A DNA stretch of 8,430 bases from contig DFLE01000061.1 of assembly GCA_002373375.1 (NCBI GenBank), forward strand, positions 1 through 8,430, written 5' to 3'. The notes under the pieces were generated by a model. That model was not told where the DNA came from and did no database searches. It worked only from the letters and a program-made list of their open reading frames with translations. A program made the position numbers and the translations under genes. The number at the start of each line of letters is the position of its first letter. Position 1 is the stretch's first letter. Shown here piece by piece: positions 1-5,814 of this stretch. The stretch comes from Prevotellaceae bacterium UBA3627 (lineage in GTDB: Bacteria > Bacteroidota > Bacteroidia > Bacteroidales > Bacteroidaceae).

Positions 1-45
1 GCTGCAAAATTAAAGCGAAACTTGAATTAATAATAAAGAGGAATA

Positions 46-726
46 ATGGAAACGGTAGTATTGGTAATGATAGTGCTGGTCTGCTTTAATTTCATACTGA
101 AGCAGACCTACCGCAAGTCGTGGATGGTCGGTGCCATCTCGATATTGTGTGCCTTGTTCATTATTTTTACATGGCAGTGGTCTATAGAACAAAGCAAGTC
201 GCAGTTGCACGACTGGCTCAACAATCAGCAGCTGATGCTTGATGTCGCAGTGGTGCTCAGCATAGAGGTGGTAATTCAGATGGCATACTGCATCATGGCT
301 GTTCACTTGATGAACACTGGGCGCGTGCGTCGGCGTACGCTGATTGCCTACAAACTGTTGCGCTGGTTTCCCGGACTGCTCATTTTCCCTGTGTTGTTCC
401 ATGTTGAGACCATCTGCATGCAGTGGCTGACGGGAGTGGACTTTGCCATGATTGCCTACATGTTGGCAGCGGCAGTTGCCATTCTTGTTCCCGCCCTTGT
501 CTGGTGTGTCAGGTGGCTTGTGCCGGAGAAAGAGCTGCGCCTTGAGATATTCTTCCTGTCAAATGCCCTTATTGCTATTCTCGGTGTCATCGCCACCGTG
601 AACGGCAGGACAGCAGTTGCCGGCATCTCGGAAGTAAATCTCAATGCTCTGCTTGGTGTCGTGGGGTTGGTTGCCGTCTTGGGCGCAATAGGATATGGAA
701 GGTACAAATTAAGAGTAAAGAGTTAA
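46..726 (+). CDS. Polytopic inner-membrane protein, HmuT-like by position
   Basis: 226 residues, almost entirely hydrophobic, with about six or seven membrane helices (roughly 3-18, 27-44, 62-86, 105-126, 132-155, 167-187, 198-217). I see no catalytic motif and do not recognise the family from sequence alone. It precedes a MotA/TolQ/ExbB homologue and a DUF2149 protein, the order of hmuT-hmuU-hmuV in the Porphyromonas gingivalis haem-uptake operon hmuYRSTUV. By position it is therefore the HmuT counterpart, probably part of an envelope complex that energises or assists haem/porphyrin handling; this role is inference. The ATG at 46 follows an A-rich stretch (aataaagaggaata). The last residues (LRVKS) and the TAA are encoded by the start of a repeat element, so the native C-terminus may have been altered. 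The gap to the next gene is 164 bp and made of repeats. Confidence 0.75.
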   Translation: METVVLVMIVLVCFNFILKQTYRKSWMVGAISILCALFIIFTWQWSIEQSKSQLHDWLNNQQLMLDVAVVLSIEVVIQMAYCIMAVHLMNTGRVRRRTLIAYKLLRWFPGLLIFPVLFHVETICMQWLTGVDFAMIAYMLAAAVAILVPALVWCVRWLVPEKELRLEIFFLSNALIAILGVIATVNGRTAVAGISEVNLNALLGVVGLVAVLGAIGYGRYKLRVKS

Positions 727-858
727 GGAGTTAAGGAGATAAGGAGATAAGGAGTTAAGACATTACGTTGGCAGTTCCTATGGTACTACATTTGTCTTCG
801 CTCGGCGCTTGCGACGCTTTGCTTGCAAAGAACTACTGACTACTTAACTACTGACTAC
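707..858 (+). repeat. Intergenic repeat element, copy 1
   Basis: Begins with aattaagagtaaag inside the last codons of the upstream gene, continues with several GTTAAGGA/GATAAGGA units, then a 43-bp unit (760-802, ACATTACGTT...ACATTTGTCTTCGCT), a GC-richer stretch with the hairpin CTTTGC-TT-GCAAAG (about 817-830), and ends ACTACTTAACTACTGACTAC. The 5' AGTTAAGGAGT and the 3' end are imperfect inverted repeats of each other. It fills the gap before the ExbB-like gene. No ORF and no transposase. Confidence 0.85.
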
Positions 859-890
859 AAAGTGAAACAGAAATAAAACATAATTAAATC

Positions 891-1496
891 ATGCATTACA
901 TTTCAGACATACTTTATTGGATATCTACAGGACTGCTTGTGCCTGTCATTGTCCTGCTCATCGTTCTTTTTGGCCGTGCTTTGTTGCTCATTGGCTCGTT
1001 TTTCGGACAGTACGTATCGGTGCGCAAGACAGAATCTCTGTTGAAACAGCAATTTGATTCCCTTGACAAGGACAACGTTATGGCTTTGGCCGACGCTCTA
1101 CCGAAGCGTAAGGACTCTCTTGTGCTGGCATTTATCAGGAAGATGCTGGAGCATAAGGATAGTGAGGCTCACTTGCAGAAAATTCTCTCTGACTTTGAGA
1201 TTGCGGCTGCATCTGACCTTGCCGCAAGTAAGACTCTGGCAAAGATGGGACCGATGCTCGGACTGATGGGAACGCTGATACCTATGGGACCGGCACTGGT
1301 AGGACTATCGTCCGGCGATATCGCCTCCATGGCATACAACATGCAGGTGGCTTTCGCTACGACGGTAGTAGGACTGTTCTCTGCTGCCATAGGCTTCATT
1401 ACTGGACAGGTAAAGAAACGCTGGTATCAGCAAGACAGGGTGAACCTGCAGTTCCTGGCTGACCTGCTGACGGAAGAATTAAGAGTTAAGAATTAA
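891..1496 (+). CDS. hmuU: MotA/TolQ/ExbB-family proton channel (HmuU-like)
   Basis: 201 residues with the three-helix layout of ExbB/TolQ: helix 1 at about 11-38, a long cytoplasmic stretch rich in charged residues (43-116), helix 2 at about 119-139 and helix 3 at about 153-172. The segment GPMLGLMGTLIPMGPAL (120-136) is the family signature, and FATTVVGLFSAAIGF (155-169) matches the third helix with its conserved small residues and Thr. T128 and T157/T158 are plausible counterparts of the pore-lining Thr residues of ExbB. Family members form an inner-membrane channel that couples proton flow to work across the envelope with a single-helix partner; the DUF2149 protein encoded next could be that partner. 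The symbol rests on gene order with the P. gingivalis hmu operon. The C-terminal LRVKN and stop lie in repeat sequence, as in the gene before. No haem-binding motif is visible. Confidence 0.88.
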   Translation: MHYISDILYWISTGLLVPVIVLLIVLFGRALLLIGSFFGQYVSVRKTESLLKQQFDSLDKDNVMALADALPKRKDSLVLAFIRKMLEHKDSEAHLQKILSDFEIAAASDLAASKTLAKMGPMLGLMGTLIPMGPALVGLSSGDIASMAYNMQVAFATTVVGLFSAAIGFITGQVKKRWYQQDRVNLQFLADLLTEELRVKN

Positions 1497-1640
1497 GAAG
1501 AAAAGAAGTTAAGGAGTTAAGGAGATAAGGAGTTAAGACATTACGTTTGTTGGTTACAGGCTGTTACAATTGTCTTCACTACATTACGTTTGTTGGTCAC
1601 AGGCTGTTACATTTGTCTTCACTACTTAACCACTGACTAC
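1477..1640 (+). repeat. Intergenic repeat element, copy 2
   Basis: Same layout as the copy at 707-858: aattaagagttaag inside the last codons of the upstream gene, GTTAAGGA/GATAAGGA units, 43-bp unit(s) and a terminal ACTACTTAACCACTGACTAC. It differs in having two 43-bp units and in lacking the GC-richer hairpin segment, so the two are variants built from shared modules. Confidence 0.85.
1538..1623 (+). repeat. Two tandem 43-bp units
   Basis: 1538-1580 and 1581-1623 are identical except at two positions (ggTTac/ggTCac and acAAtt/acATtt). A diverged single 43-bp copy sits at 760-802 in the other element. The units contain matches to the -7 consensus (TACGTTTG at 1542 and 1585, TACATTTG at 1608). 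Confidence 0.9.
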
Positions 1641-1666
1641 TGTTGTACCTAATATAAATATAAAAG

Positions 1667-2005
1667 ATGTTGAAAAGAAGAAATACCTCTTTGCTTGATA
1701 GTCAGGAAGACGACGACCCGATGTCTGTCGTCAGCAATCTCTTTGATGTGGCAATGGTCTTTGCCGTAGCACTGATGGTGGCGCTCGTCACCCGTTACAA
1801 CATGACGGAGATGTTCTCGCAGGATGACTTCACCGTGGTGAAGAATCCTGGCAAGGACAATATGGAAATTATAACCAAGGAGGGCCAGAAGATAAATCGC
1901 TATACCCCAAGCAAGGACCAGTCAAAATCTGATGGTACGAAGGGCAAGCGCGTGGGTGTGGCATACGAACTCGCTGGCGGCGAGATTATCTATGTGCCGG
2001 AGTGA
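1667..2005 (+). CDS. hmuV: DUF2149 single-helix membrane protein (HmuV-like)
   Basis: 112 residues. A charged N-terminus with an acidic run (EDDDP, 14-18) leads into one membrane helix (about 22-43) containing NLFDVAMVFAVALMVAL, typical of DUF2149 proteins. A polar C-terminal domain of about 65 residues follows, probably periplasmic. An acidic residue, Asp27, sits inside the helix. This layout (short cytoplasmic N-terminus, one helix carrying an Asp, periplasmic tail) is that of ExbD/TolR, the partners of ExbB/TolQ, and the gene lies next to an ExbB-like gene. I infer that the two form an ExbBD-like motor dedicated to haem uptake; the family assignment itself is firmer than this role. A 170-bp gap filled by repeats separates it from the upstream gene. 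It is the last gene of the + strand cluster and converges on vapD. Confidence 0.82.
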   Translation: MLKRRNTSLLDSQEDDDPMSVVSNLFDVAMVFAVALMVALVTRYNMTEMFSQDDFTVVKNPGKDNMEIITKEGQKINRYTPSKDQSKSDGTKGKRVGVAYELAGGEIIYVPE

Positions 2006-2019
2006 AAAGCAATAACATT

Positions 2020-2054
2020 GGCGGTCACTCATTTCTTTAAAGTAAAGTGCCACC
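2020..2054. terminator. Possible terminator at the hmuV-vapD convergence
   Basis: GGCGG-T-CACT (2020-2029) can pair with AGTGCCACC (2046-2054) apart from one bulge and one mismatch, 15 bp after the hmuV-like stop. There is no good U-run (ttata follows), so it is a weak call. A second inverted repeat, ATGACATT/AATGTCAT, lies at 2075-2120. Confidence 0.3.
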
Positions 2055-2150
2055 TTATAGGTTGCGAGCATATCATGACATTTTCAGTGTCAGTTAATAT
2101 CGTCGTTCGGTTAATGTCATCGCAGTTGTCTGCATCTTGATATTATGTCG

Positions 2151-2432
2151 CTAACCATTCTTCACGGCCTCGGTGAAGTCAGACCATTCCTCTACGCGGT
2201 AGCCACGGATGTCACGCACGGACTTGCGAAACCAATCAATCCCCTTCAAGGCGTTCACCGCGTTGAAGAGGTTCAGCAGGTTGTCGGCGTTGGTCATATA
2301 GGTGCTACCCTGAACCCAATAGAAGCCGTGCTTGACCAATGTGCGCTTGATCTCGAAGTATGCACCGTGGTAGGGATTGCCGTAATGCTCCTGCAAGTCG
2401 GCTATGGTCATGTCAAAACTGAGTGCGTACAT
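2151..2432 (-). CDS. vapD: VapD-family endoribonuclease toxin
   Basis: 93 residues, the usual VapD length (about 91-95). Recognisable blocks in order: MYALSFD at 1-7 with Asp7, the position of the catalytic Asp in Haemophilus VapD; QGSTY at 41-45; NLFNAVNAL at 54-62; and the strongly conserved C-terminal SVRDIRGYRVEEWSDFT at 71-87. VapD proteins are small Cas2-like ferredoxin-fold ribonucleases acting in the cytoplasm. In Haemophilus influenzae VapD is the toxin of a VapXD pair. Here the gene starts 3 bp after the stop of a 60-residue protein, so translation is probably coupled and the pair fits a toxin-antitoxin module. Assignment to the family is strong; toxicity in this organism is inference. 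Downstream lies the convergent junction with the hmuV-like gene. Confidence 0.9.
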   Translation of the reverse strand: MYALSFDMTIADLQEHYGNPYHGAYFEIKRTLVKHGFYWVQGSTYMTNADNLLNLFNAVNALKGIDWFRKSVRDIRGYRVEEWSDFTEAVKNG

Positions 2433-2435
2433 AGA

Positions 2436-2618
2436 TTAATATGCTGGTTTGAACAGACATTCCTTCTCGAAGTAAATCTCTCCGTTGGGTGTCTCAGCCG
2501 AGATTACTGTGCCCACGAAAGGATTTGCCTCCACTTCTATCACCGTGCCCTGAGTCCAGTCGCTCTTGTGCGTCACCTCGGGCGAAATCAGTACGTTGTC
2601 ACCTGTCTTCATGCTCAT
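2436..2618 (-). CDS. Small protein upstream of vapD, candidate VapX-type antitoxin
   Basis: 60 residues, beta-rich in appearance, with Gly, Val and Pro spacing (TGDNVLISPE; GTVIEVEANPFVGTVI; NGEIYFEKECLF) like a small SH3/Sm-like barrel. I do not recognise a characterised family with certainty. Its position as first gene of a two-gene operon, 3 bp before a VapD ribonuclease, is the position of the antitoxin VapX in Haemophilus, which is the basis for the call. Two start codons are possible, M1 at 2618 or M3 at 2612; M1 lies about 20 nt after the predicted transcription start and is used here. It could instead be an unrelated small housekeeping protein, but the tight spacing argues for shared function. 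Confidence 0.7.
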   Translation of the reverse strand: MSMKTGDNVLISPEVTHKSDWTQGTVIEVEANPFVGTVISAETPNGEIYFEKECLFKPAY

Positions 2619-2633
2619 AATTTTATTTATAGT

Positions 2634-2643
2634 TTGATATCAA
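2634..2643. promoter_or_regulatory. Palindrome at the vapXD start site
   Basis: TTGATATCAA is a perfect 10-bp palindrome placed on the predicted transcription start, a usual position for an autoregulatory operator of a toxin-antitoxin operon. It is short and A/T-rich, so chance is possible. Confidence 0.35.
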
Positions 2644-2646
2644 TTG

Positions 2647-2679
2647 CAAAGTTACACATTTTTTTCTAATAAACAGCAA
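2647..2679 (-). promoter_or_regulatory. Promoter of the vapXD-type pair
   Basis: The minus strand carries a perfect -7 box TAACTTTG (2654-2647). The only -33 candidate, TTG (2679-2677), stands 22 bp upstream, slightly long. The predicted start is near 2640-2643, about 22-25 nt before the first ATG. Confidence 0.65.
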
Positions 2680-2770
2680 TCGCACGGAAAAAATGACATG
2701 ATTTTAACTGAAGTTGCCTCAGGATTACCACATGTTTATAAAAAAGGCAATGACATTGCAGTTGACACGA

Positions 2771-2798
2771 CTAATTCTTGAAATGTAACCAGAATTAG
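2771..2798. repeat. 8-bp inverted repeat between vapXD and cmk
   Basis: CTAATTCT (2771-2778) and AGAATTAG (2791-2798) with a 12-nt loop, downstream of cmk on the minus strand. It might help end cmk transcripts, but has no U-run. Nearby GCAATG-A-CATTGC (2747-2759) is a further small palindrome. Confidence 0.45.
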
Positions 2799-2843
2799 CT
2801 ACACTTCCTCAATCTCAAAGAAGAACCTATTGCCTAAAAAAGC

Positions 2844-2885
2844 ATTGTGCATTGTGCATTTGTTATTGTGCATTATGCACTGTGT
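2844..2885. repeat. Heptamer tandem repeat entering the 3' end of cmk
   Basis: Six units of 7 bp in register: ATTGTGC, ATTGTGC, ATTTGTT, ATTGTGC, ATTATGC, ACTGTGT. The last two units encode the final residues and stop of cmk on the minus strand. Confidence 0.8.
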
Positions 2886-3562
2886 GCGGTGAACTGTTTC
2901 ATCAGCCACTCGTCCTGCTCCTCTATTGTCATGTGGCTATTGTCGAGCAACAATGCGTCAGAGGCCTGGCGCAGCGGTGACACCTCACGGTGTGAGTCGA
3001 TGTAGTCGCGTTCCTTCACGTTGCGCAATATCTCGTCATAGTCGGCAGGCATACCCTTTACTTGCAACTCGTCATAGCGGCGCTGAGCGCGCACCTCTGC
3101 TGAGGCTGTGACAAAAATCTTCAGTTCGGCATCAGGGAATACCGTTGTGCCAATGTCACGTCCGTCCATCACGATGCCTTTCTCCTTTCCCATCTCGCGC
3201 TGCTGGTCCACCATCGCCTCGCGTACGAAAGGGATGGCGGCAACCTTGCTGACATGGTTAGACACCTCTATGGAACGTATCACGTCCTCCACGCGCTCAC
3301 CGTTGAGATAAGTGTCGGGACGCCCGGTCTCTTTATTGAACTTGAACGACACCTTCACGTTGGCCATGGCTTCCTGCAGCTTGTTGGTCAGTACCTCGCC
3401 GTTGTCATCAAAGAGGTTGTTACGCATACAGTATAGAGTAACGGCGCGGTACATGGCGCCGGTGTCCACATATATATAACCTATCTTCTTAGCCAGGGCC
3501 TTCGCCATGGTGCTCTTGCCACAACTGCTGTGGCCGTCAATTGCTATGGTAATCTTTTTCAT
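2873..3562 (-). CDS. cmk: Cytidylate kinase
   Basis: Phosphorylates CMP and dCMP with ATP to the diphosphates in pyrimidine nucleotide salvage and lipid/CDP precursor supply; cytosolic. 229 residues, standard length. The P-loop GHSSCGKST (10-18) is followed by the CMP-kinase motif DTGAMYRAV (33-41), by DGRDIGT (133-139), and by the LID and C-terminal segment with R-E-R-D-Y-I-D-S-HR and SPLRQASDA (up to about 203). All expected motifs are present. The ATG lies 4 bp after the ispH stop, so it is the second gene of an ispH-cmk operon. The last residues (HSA) and the TAA are encoded by a heptamer repeat array reaching in from downstream, so the final residues are probably not conserved. Confidence 0.96.
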   Translation of the reverse strand: MKKITIAIDGHSSCGKSTMAKALAKKIGYIYVDTGAMYRAVTLYCMRNNLFDDNGEVLTNKLQEAMANVKVSFKFNKETGRPDTYLNGERVEDVIRSIEVSNHVSKVAAIPFVREAMVDQQREMGKEKGIVMDGRDIGTTVFPDAELKIFVTASAEVRAQRRYDELQVKGMPADYDEILRNVKERDYIDSHREVSPLRQASDALLLDNSHMTIEEQDEWLMKQFTAHSA

Positions 3563-3566
3563 CCTT

Positions 3567-4445
3567 TCAATCCTTTAGTTCCTCTATTTTCTCCTTGCAT
3601 TGCTCCATGAGCCATTTCGGCGTACTCGTAGCACCGCATATACCGATGCTGTCAATGCCCTGCAGCCATGCCACGTCTATCTCGTCGGGACCCTCTATAA
3701 GGTGAGTGTTGGGGTTATGCTCGCGGCAGGCGTTGTATAGCACCTTGCCGTTACTGCTCTTTCTGCCGCATACGAAGAGCACCAACTCGTGTTTGCGGGC
3801 AAACTCGCAGATGCTGGGCATACGGTTGGCTACGGAGCGGCATATAGTGTCAAACGACTCAAAGGTGGCACCCTTTTCCATGTGCTCCCTGCAGTATTCT
3901 ATTATCTGGTGGAACTCGCTGAGTGACTTGGTGGTCTGTGAGTACAGGTATATATTATGTGAGAAGTCCAGCTTCCTCACGTCCTCCAAGTGCTCTATCA
4001 CGATGGCGTTGCCCTCCGTCTGGCCTACCAGTCCCAATACCTCGGCGTGACCGTTCTTTCCGAATATCACGATGTCGCTCAGGCGGCCGTCAGAGTCGGT
4101 GCCGCGAGTACTCTCATACATCTTCTTGATTCTCTTTTGCAGAGCCAGCACCACGGGACAGGTGGCATCTATCAGTGTTATGTTGTTACTCTGCGCCGTG
4201 GCATAGGTGGATGGAGGCTCACCGTGCGCACGCAGCAGCACGGTGGCGTCATGCAGACGTGAGAACTCTTCATGCTCTATGGTCACCAGTCCCATGGAGT
4301 TGAGACGCGCACACTCCATACCGTTGTGCACTATGTCGCCCAGGCAACTCAGTTGCCTGCCCGAGCGCAGAGTCTCCTCCGCCTTCTCTATCGCTGTCGT
4401 GACCCCGAAACAGAATCCCGAGCCTTTGTCTATTTCTATTATCAA
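3567..4445 (-). CDS. ispH: 4-hydroxy-3-methylbut-2-enyl diphosphate reductase
   Basis: Catalyses the last step of the non-mevalonate (MEP) pathway, reducing HMBPP to IPP and DMAPP with a [4Fe-4S] cluster; cytosolic. 292 residues. The three cluster cysteines are visible: C12 (GSGFCFGV), C96 (DATCPV) and C202 (DTICRSVANR). Substrate-site residues follow the family pattern: H40 (VHN), H74 (AHGEPP), E135 (GHAEV), T171 (SQTT) and N232 (SSNGKVL). The start is TTG at 4445-4443: it places the first cysteine at position 12 as usual, there is no in-frame ATG between it and the promoter, and the predicted transcription start is only about 16-20 nt upstream. First gene of the ispH-cmk operon. Confidence 0.96.
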   Translation of the reverse strand: MIIEIDKGSGFCFGVTTAIEKAEETLRSGRQLSCLGDIVHNGMECARLNSMGLVTIEHEEFSRLHDATVLLRAHGEPPSTYATAQSNNITLIDATCPVVLALQKRIKKMYESTRGTDSDGRLSDIVIFGKNGHAEVLGLVGQTEGNAIVIEHLEDVRKLDFSHNIYLYSQTTKSLSEFHQIIEYCREHMEKGATFESFDTICRSVANRMPSICEFARKHELVLFVCGRKSSNGKVLYNACREHNPNTHLIEGPDEIDVAWLQGIDSIGICGATSTPKWLMEQCKEKIEELKD

Positions 4446-4467
4446 CGCAGTAAATGTTTTGGTTGTG

Positions 4468-4498
4468 CAAAGTTACGAAAAAGGGAGGAAAAAGCAAA
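4468..4498 (-). promoter_or_regulatory. Promoter of ispH-cmk
   Basis: On the minus strand TTTG (4498-4495), a 19-bp spacer and TAACTTTG (4475-4468) give a perfect Bacteroidetes promoter. The predicted start near 4461-4464 leaves a leader of only about 16-20 nt and supports the TTG start codon of ispH. Confidence 0.8.
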
Positions 4499-4510
4499 AT
4501 TTTGGAGAGG

Positions 4511-4530
4511 AATAAATCTTCCTTTGAAGA
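4511..4530 (-). terminator. Possible weak terminator of the ABC/GntR operon
   Basis: On the minus strand TCTTC-AAAG-GAAGA (4530-4517) is followed by TTTATT, 28 bp after the repressor stop and just before the ispH promoter. The 5-bp stem is short. Confidence 0.3.
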
Positions 4531-4557
4531 AGAAACAGTGTTTGACAGATGGGCACT

Positions 4558-4929
4558 TTATGCTTTGTCTGTCTCTTGCATCCTCTTGTATTCCTCTGTC
4601 ACGTCGTCTATGGTGATGTCGAGCAGCTGCATCTGTCGGAACAGCTCTGGCAAGCGCTCCTTCATAAACTCCTTTTTACGAGCCTTCATAATCTGTTTCT
4701 TTGCCCCTTTGGTAACAAAGTAACCCAGTCCGCGCTTGTTGTATATGATTTCCTCGCGCGCCAGTTGTTCGTATGCCTTCACTGCCGTGTTGGTGTTCAC
4801 CTCAAGCAATACGGCATACTCCCTTACCGACGGTATGCGGTCATCGTCTTTATACACTCCAGACAGTATCTCGTCGCACAGGCGGTCTGCCATCTGTATA
4901 TATATAGGTTTATCGTTTGAGAATATCAT
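4558..4929 (-). CDS. GntR-family repressor, YtrA subfamily
   Basis: A small winged-helix regulator. The N-terminal GntR domain contains KPIYIQMADRL, RIPSVREYAVLLEVNTNTAVKAYEQL (split here as RIPSVREY plus EVNTNTAVKAYEQL) and GLGYFVTKG, the classic GntR sequence pattern. Only about 45 residues follow, with predicted helices, as in YtrA-type members that control ABC transporters. I favour the ATG at 4929-4927 (123 residues), which forms an ATGA overlap with the stop of the upstream membrane gene and starts MIFSNDKPIY as many relatives do. An ATG four codons earlier (4941) is also possible. It is the last gene of the ABC operon, so it probably represses its own operon through the palindrome at 7532-7553. 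The effector is unknown; in the subfamily, cell-envelope stress often relieves repression. Confidence 0.9.
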   Translation of the reverse strand: MIFSNDKPIYIQMADRLCDEILSGVYKDDDRIPSVREYAVLLEVNTNTAVKAYEQLAREEIIYNKRGLGYFVTKGAKKQIMKARKKEFMKERLPELFRQMQLLDITIDDVTEEYKRMQETDKA

Positions 4930-5801
4930 AAGTTTATCCATTTATGGTTTATTACCTGAAAACCCTTGAACGTACGGTATGACGCCCAGTAGTTGAATAC
5001 AGTGAGTAGTGGCAACAATACATTGAGAATATATGGAACCACGCCTATTTCTTTGGAGGCAATATGCCCGATAGGCAGTGGTCCAGGGTCTCTTACAAAC
5101 TCGGTTTCAAAGAAATCAAAACCGTATTCACTCTCTATTTTTGCAAATATCATCAAGCATGAAATGAATAATACTGTGACAATCACGAATGAATACTTGC
5201 GTATCACCGTCCCACCTAAGGTATAAAGCGAGTGTGTCCATGATATAAAACTTAGAAACAGAATGTATTGCATCGTCACAAACCAGTTATCGAATCTTTC
5301 ACTGTGGCGTACAGATCTGTAATCGTCAAGTCGGAAAAATTGCGTTAGCGTTGAAGTGTACCAAGAATCGATGCCATGGTCTGGCAACGGGGCGTCATAT
5401 AAATGTTTTATCCAGCAGAACAACATACGCAGTGAGTCGCCTGCTACTAAAGCAAGGAACACCGCACACAGGAATATGACAGAGGTATATGTTATCAGTG
5501 AAAGATATTTCTCTGAATTCGTTGCTGGCAATGCCAGAAAAGCCATGCGCCTGCGTTTCTCATTGATAAAGGATGTCACATAGCTCGCAAGGAATGCGAA
5601 GGCTGTCACCATAACGAAGATACCAAAGCCAAAAGAGCTGTTTAATAATTCCTCCGGATCGTGTGCCATCTTCAGGATATATAATTCAACTACAAAAAAT
5701 ATCAATGCGATGCCCGTCGTCCACTGCAGCATTGTTCGGTAGTTTACGGCTATAAGCCAGCGCAGTGTCTGTGCGAAACTTATTAGATTGAAACTATACA
5801 T
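4926..5801 (-). CDS. ABC-transporter membrane protein, paralogue of the upstream gene
   Basis: 291 residues with about six membrane helices (near 27-44, 56-79, 101-120, 173-193, 204-221, 251-272). After helix 2 comes a basic loop (EKRRR) and the motif LALPATNSEKY (89-99). A second motif, W-T-H-S-L-Y-T-L-G-G-T (188-198), follows. Both motifs recur in the protein encoded just upstream (LMLPASNLEKY and W-L-H-S-V-F-A-L-G-A-T), so the two are paralogues and probably form a heterodimeric membrane unit served by the ATPase of the same operon. The LPAsN-EKY motif is familiar to me from uncharacterised Bacteroidetes ABC membrane proteins. The substrate cannot be deduced. The start is 13 bp after the upstream stop, and the end overlaps the repressor gene. 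Confidence 0.8.
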   Translation of the reverse strand: MYSFNLISFAQTLRWLIAVNYRTMLQWTTGIALIFFVVELYILKMAHDPEELLNSSFGFGIFVMVTAFAFLASYVTSFINEKRRRMAFLALPATNSEKYLSLITYTSVIFLCAVFLALVAGDSLRMLFCWIKHLYDAPLPDHGIDSWYTSTLTQFFRLDDYRSVRHSERFDNWFVTMQYILFLSFISWTHSLYTLGGTVIRKYSFVIVTVLFISCLMIFAKIESEYGFDFFETEFVRDPGPLPIGHIASKEIGVVPYILNVLLPLLTVFNYWASYRTFKGFQVINHKWINL

Positions 5802-5814
5802 GATTGTTCTGTTT

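Noticed and set aside
1..30. C-terminal end of an upstream gene (one frame ends in TAA at 28-30)
   Set aside because: Only nine codons are visible and another frame also closes early; the upstream gene cannot be identified.
707..1640. Insertion sequences
   Set aside because: No transposase frame and no clear target-site duplications; the elements are short non-coding repeats.
2145..2669. A 174-codon open frame on the + strand
   Set aside because: It lies antisense to the vapX/vapD pair, which has clear family motifs and a promoter; the + frame reads as low-similarity filler and is a shadow.
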